Assembly (NCBI RefSeq): GCF_014904065.1
Contig: NZ_JACXJG010000018.1
Location: forward strand, 48,096 to 54,052
Reading direction: 5' to 3'
DNA from: Gulosibacter sediminis
Lineage (GTDB): Bacteria; Actinomycetota; Actinomycetes; Actinomycetales; Microbacteriaceae
DNA length: 5,957 nucleotides
The position numbers and the translations under genes were made by a program. The notes beneath the pieces are model-generated. The model saw only the letters and a list, made by a program, of their open reading frames with translations. It had not been told where the DNA came from and did not search any database. Below, piece after piece: positions 3,779 through 5,957 of the stretch (position 1 is the stretch's first letter; every line of letters starts with the position of its first letter).

Positions 3779-5957
3779 CTAGGAGGTCGGGGACGGGTCG
3801 TGCTCAGCAACGCTACCGGAGGCCTCGCGGCGGCGACGGCGCAGCATGCGCCAACTGCCGAAGCCGATGAGCAGCACGACGACGATGCCGACGAGCCAAA
3901 TCGCGACCGTTTCCATGTCGGCGTTGACGTTGACGACGTACTTGCCGGTGCTCGGCAGCTGCACTGAATCGCCAGCCCAGAGCGTCACGGCGATGCCGCT
4001 CGTGCCGTTCGCGATGGCCTCGACGGGAATCTGCGCGCGCGAGACCGAGTTCGGCTCGACCGTGACCGAGGTGACGTCGCCGACACGCAGGTGGCCGGTG
4101 GTGGCGCGGGCGCGCACCTCGACCGTGACGGTGCGGTCGGTCGAGTTCGACACGAACACCGGCACCGACGACTCGTGGCCGATGAGCTGCACCTCGCTGC
4201 CGGCCTCGACCGTGACACCGTTGTAGGCGCTGGTCGCGTAGGCGGTGTAGCTCGTGACGGTTTCAGGGAAGTCGCCGGCCTCGAAGTGCTGGTTGCTCAG
4301 CGCGTTGACGAGGTTGACGCGCAACTCTTCGCGCACATCCTCGGGGTCCTCGTAGAGGTCGACGAGGGTGAGGCCTGTCTCCTCCTGCTGCCGCAGTTGC
4401 TCGAAGCGCTGCACGGTCTCGTCGCTGAACTCGCCCGGCGTGGTCTTCACCGCCGGCAGCGAGGCGACGTCGGCGCTCGCGGCGGGCGGGGCGGCCACCC
4501 TCGCGACGCCGGCGCCGTCGAGCGCGTCGACCACGGCGGCATAGGCGGTGCCGTTCGTCGCGACGCGGGGCATCGCGACGGTGACTTGCGTGCCGTCCGT
4601 GCCCGCGACGAGCGAAAGGGATGCGGTGAGCTCGGCGATCGCGGCGTCGCGCGCCGGGTCGGTCTCGGCCTCGACCGCCGTGGCGAGCAGGTCGCTCAGC
4701 GCACTGCTGATCACGAGCGCCTCGGTATCGCCGATGCGCTGCTGGGTGCCCGAGGCGGTCGACCAACCGCTGCCATGCGTGAGCTGGTCGGACTCGACGA
4801 GTACCGTGCCGCCGTCGGCGAGCGCGGCAGGGTTAGCCGCCGTCGTGGCGTACGGCCAGACGAGGTCGGCGCGCGTCGCCGAGACCTGCTGCAGCGCCTC
4901 GGCATCGGGCGGCGTGGTCGGGTCGTCCTCGGCGGTCGGGGTCGGTGTCGGCGAGTCGGATGCACCGGGCGTCGGCGTCGAGGTCGCGGTCGCGGCCGGC
5001 GGCGTGAGCGAGCCGTCGAACTCGTGGTCGTCGGTCGCGAACGCGAAGCTCTCGATCTGCAGCGGCTCGTCGAGGCCCGCCTGCGCCTGCAGCGAGGTGT
5101 TGGCGTCGGCAAACTCGAGGGCGAAGCTCGGATTGTCGAGCGACTCGAGCCGCGCGAGCCACGAGGCGGCGCTCTCGGGCACGTCGACGCCGAGGGCGCG
5201 GATCGATGCGAGCACGCGCGGGTCGATCGCGAGGGTCGCCTCGGTGCCCTCGACGGCGTCGAGCAGCAGGGTGAGGTCGCCGTCGGCGGCGGTGAGTATC
5301 TCGAGGTCGCTCGACGAGATGAGCGCCGTCGTGCCGATCGTCGCGGTGACGGGCACGATCGTCGTGAGGTCGACGGGCTCGTCGTCGCGCTCGCCGGGCA
5401 GCAGCACGACGCTGCGCCCTTCGGTGGCGGCGCCGTCGCTGCGGTACTGCGCCGCGATGCCGTGCACCTGCGCCGCGAAGGTCTCGCCGGTCGACACCTC
5501 GATGTCGGCCGAGAACTGCAGGCTCACGCTGTCACCTGCGGCCATCGCGCCGACCGACTGCTGGGCGACCGTGACGTCCGACGCCGGGGCGTCGGGGGCG
5601 TAGCTGTCGCCGAGCCACGCATCGCGCTCGGTCGTTGTCGTGATGATTTCGTCGTCGAAGGCGATGTCGACTTCGCCCGCGGGTAGCTCATCGGCCGTGC
5701 CGTTCGAGACGACGACGGTGCCCGTGAGGGTGAGGATGCCGTCGTCGGCAATGTCGTCGGCCACCTGTTCCGTCGTGAGCGGCGTCGTCGACACGTAGGT
5801 GGTTACCTCGTCGGTGACCTGCTCGCCGAAGTCAGTCGTCGCGGTCGCGGCACTCGCGCTTTCGGCGGTCGCCACCAGCGGTGTGGTGACGAGCGCGATG
5901 GTCGCCAGGGCGCCCGAGCACAATCGCGCAAACGACCGGCTCGAGGCGCCTCGAGCC
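3779..5957 (-). CDS. DUF6049 family secreted, membrane-anchored protein (5' end outside window)
   Basis: At least 726 codons; the frame stays open to the right edge, so the true start lies beyond it. The only in-window start is the TTG at 5923 (residue 1 below), but the codons before it encode arginines (R-SFAR) that look like the n-region of a signal peptide. A hydrophobic stretch and an A-S-A-A type cleavage region follow at about residues 5-26. A large exported domain of about 640 residues comes next, interrupted by a Pro/Thr/Ser-rich linker at 307-340. A single membrane segment at about 671-691 (TVAIWLVGIVVVLLIGF) is followed by the stop-transfer RMLRRRRRE and a short cytoplasmic tail. 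No enzyme motif is visible. Proteins of this architecture next to murJ (Rv3909 in M. tuberculosis) are assigned to DUF6049 and have no established function. Adjacency to murJ suggests an envelope role, by inference only. Confidence 0.85.
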   Translation of the reverse strand, partial: ARGASSRSFARLCSGALATIALVTTPLVATAESASAATATTDFGEQVTDEVTTYVSTTPLTTEQVADDIADDGILTLTGTVVVSNGTADELPAGEVDIAFDDEIITTTTERDAWLGDSYAPDAPASDVTVAQQSVGAMAAGDSVSLQFSADIEVSTGETFAAQVHGIAAQYRSDGAATEGRSVVLLPGERDDEPVDLTTIVPVTATIGTTALISSSDLEILTAADGDLTLLLDAVEGTEATLAIDPRVLASIRALGVDVPESAASWLARLESLDNPSFALEFADANTSLQAQAGLDEPLQIESFAFATDDHEFDGSLTPPAATATSTPTPGASDSPTPTPTAEDDPTTPPDAEALQQVSATRADLVWPYATTAANPAALADGGTVLVESDQLTHGSGWSTASGTQQRIGDTEALVISSALSDLLATAVEAETDPARDAAIAELTASLSLVAGTDGTQVTVAMPRVATNGTAYAAVVDALDGAGVARVAAPPAASADVASLPAVKTTPGEFSDETVQRFEQLRQQEETGLTLVDLYEDPEDVREELRVNLVNALSNQHFEAGDFPETVTSYTAYATSAYNGVTVEAGSEVQLIGHESSVPVFVSNSTDRTVTVEVRARATTGHLRVGDVTSVTVEPNSVSRAQIPVEAIANGTSGIAVTLWAGDSVQLPSTGKYVVNVNADMETVAIWLVGIVVVLLIGFGSWRMLRRRRREASGSVAEHDPSPTS
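5938..5957. repeat. 20-bp perfect palindrome
   Basis: The ten bases GGCTCGAGGC are followed directly by their reverse complement GCCTCGAGCC, with no spacer. It lies in the codons for the signal-peptide n-region of the DUF6049 protein and ends at the window edge, so it may extend further on that side. It holds two CTCGAG hexamers around GGCGCC. Coding of A-R-G-A-S-S in a GC-rich gene may explain it. No function is assigned. Confidence 0.6.

Noticed and set aside
2836..3870. Plus-strand open frame of 344 codons opposite murJ
   Set aside because: The product is dominated by Arg, Glu, Asp and His with no hydrophobic core. It is the mirror of murJ codons and not a gene.
4091..5686. Plus-strand open frame of 531 codons opposite the DUF6049 gene
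   Set aside because: It is antisense to a protein with a clear signal peptide and membrane anchor. The product is Arg/Gly/Val-rich with no recognisable motif and comes from the stop-poor antisense frame of high-GC DNA.
5921..5923. TTG as the true start of the DUF6049 gene
   Set aside because: The frame is open to the right edge, and the codons upstream of the TTG encode an Arg-containing stretch that fits a signal-peptide n-region. The real start is most likely just outside the window.

Overview
The window comes from a high-GC Gram-positive bacterium (Actinomycetota). The base composition, the strong preference for G or C at third codon positions and the gene content all point that way. The MurJ sequence and overall style resemble Microbacteriaceae, but no genus can be fixed by eye. 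It is ordinary core chromosome: five protein genes, all on the minus strand, densely packed. I see no tRNA, rRNA, CRISPR array, insertion sequence or other mobile element, and no gene-free stretch longer than about 110 bases.

In transcription order (right to left) the layout is as follows. (1) A DUF6049-type envelope protein whose 5' end runs off the right edge: signal peptide, large secreted domain, one C-terminal membrane anchor. (2) murJ, the lipid II flippase, 16 bases downstream, lacking a good ribosome binding site and so probably translationally coupled. (3) A 111-base gap with a near-ideal oxidative-stress (SigR/SigH-type) promoter, GGAAT-N18-GTT. (4) trxB, thioredoxin reductase. (5) trxA, thioredoxin, 26 bases further on. 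(6) A perfect 14-bp hairpin that probably terminates the trxBA transcript. (7) The first 107 codons of a PLP-dependent aminotransferase, cut by the left edge.

Two functional modules sit side by side. DUF6049 plus MurJ belongs to cell-wall precursor export; TrxB plus TrxA is the NADPH-driven disulfide-reducing system. The same neighbourhood (DUF6049-like, murJ, sigM and its anti-sigma gene, trxB, trxA, near parAB and the replication origin) is known in mycobacteria and streptomycetes. Here the sigM/anti-sigma pair is missing between murJ and trxB. The placement near the origin is inferred from that synteny and is not visible in the window.

I found no convincing new biological system. The observations most worth a second look are the SigR-type promoter before trxBA, a substituted arginine in the NADPH-phosphate motif of TrxB, the tight DUF6049-murJ coupling, the charged C-terminal tail of MurJ, and a 20-bp perfect palindrome at the right edge.
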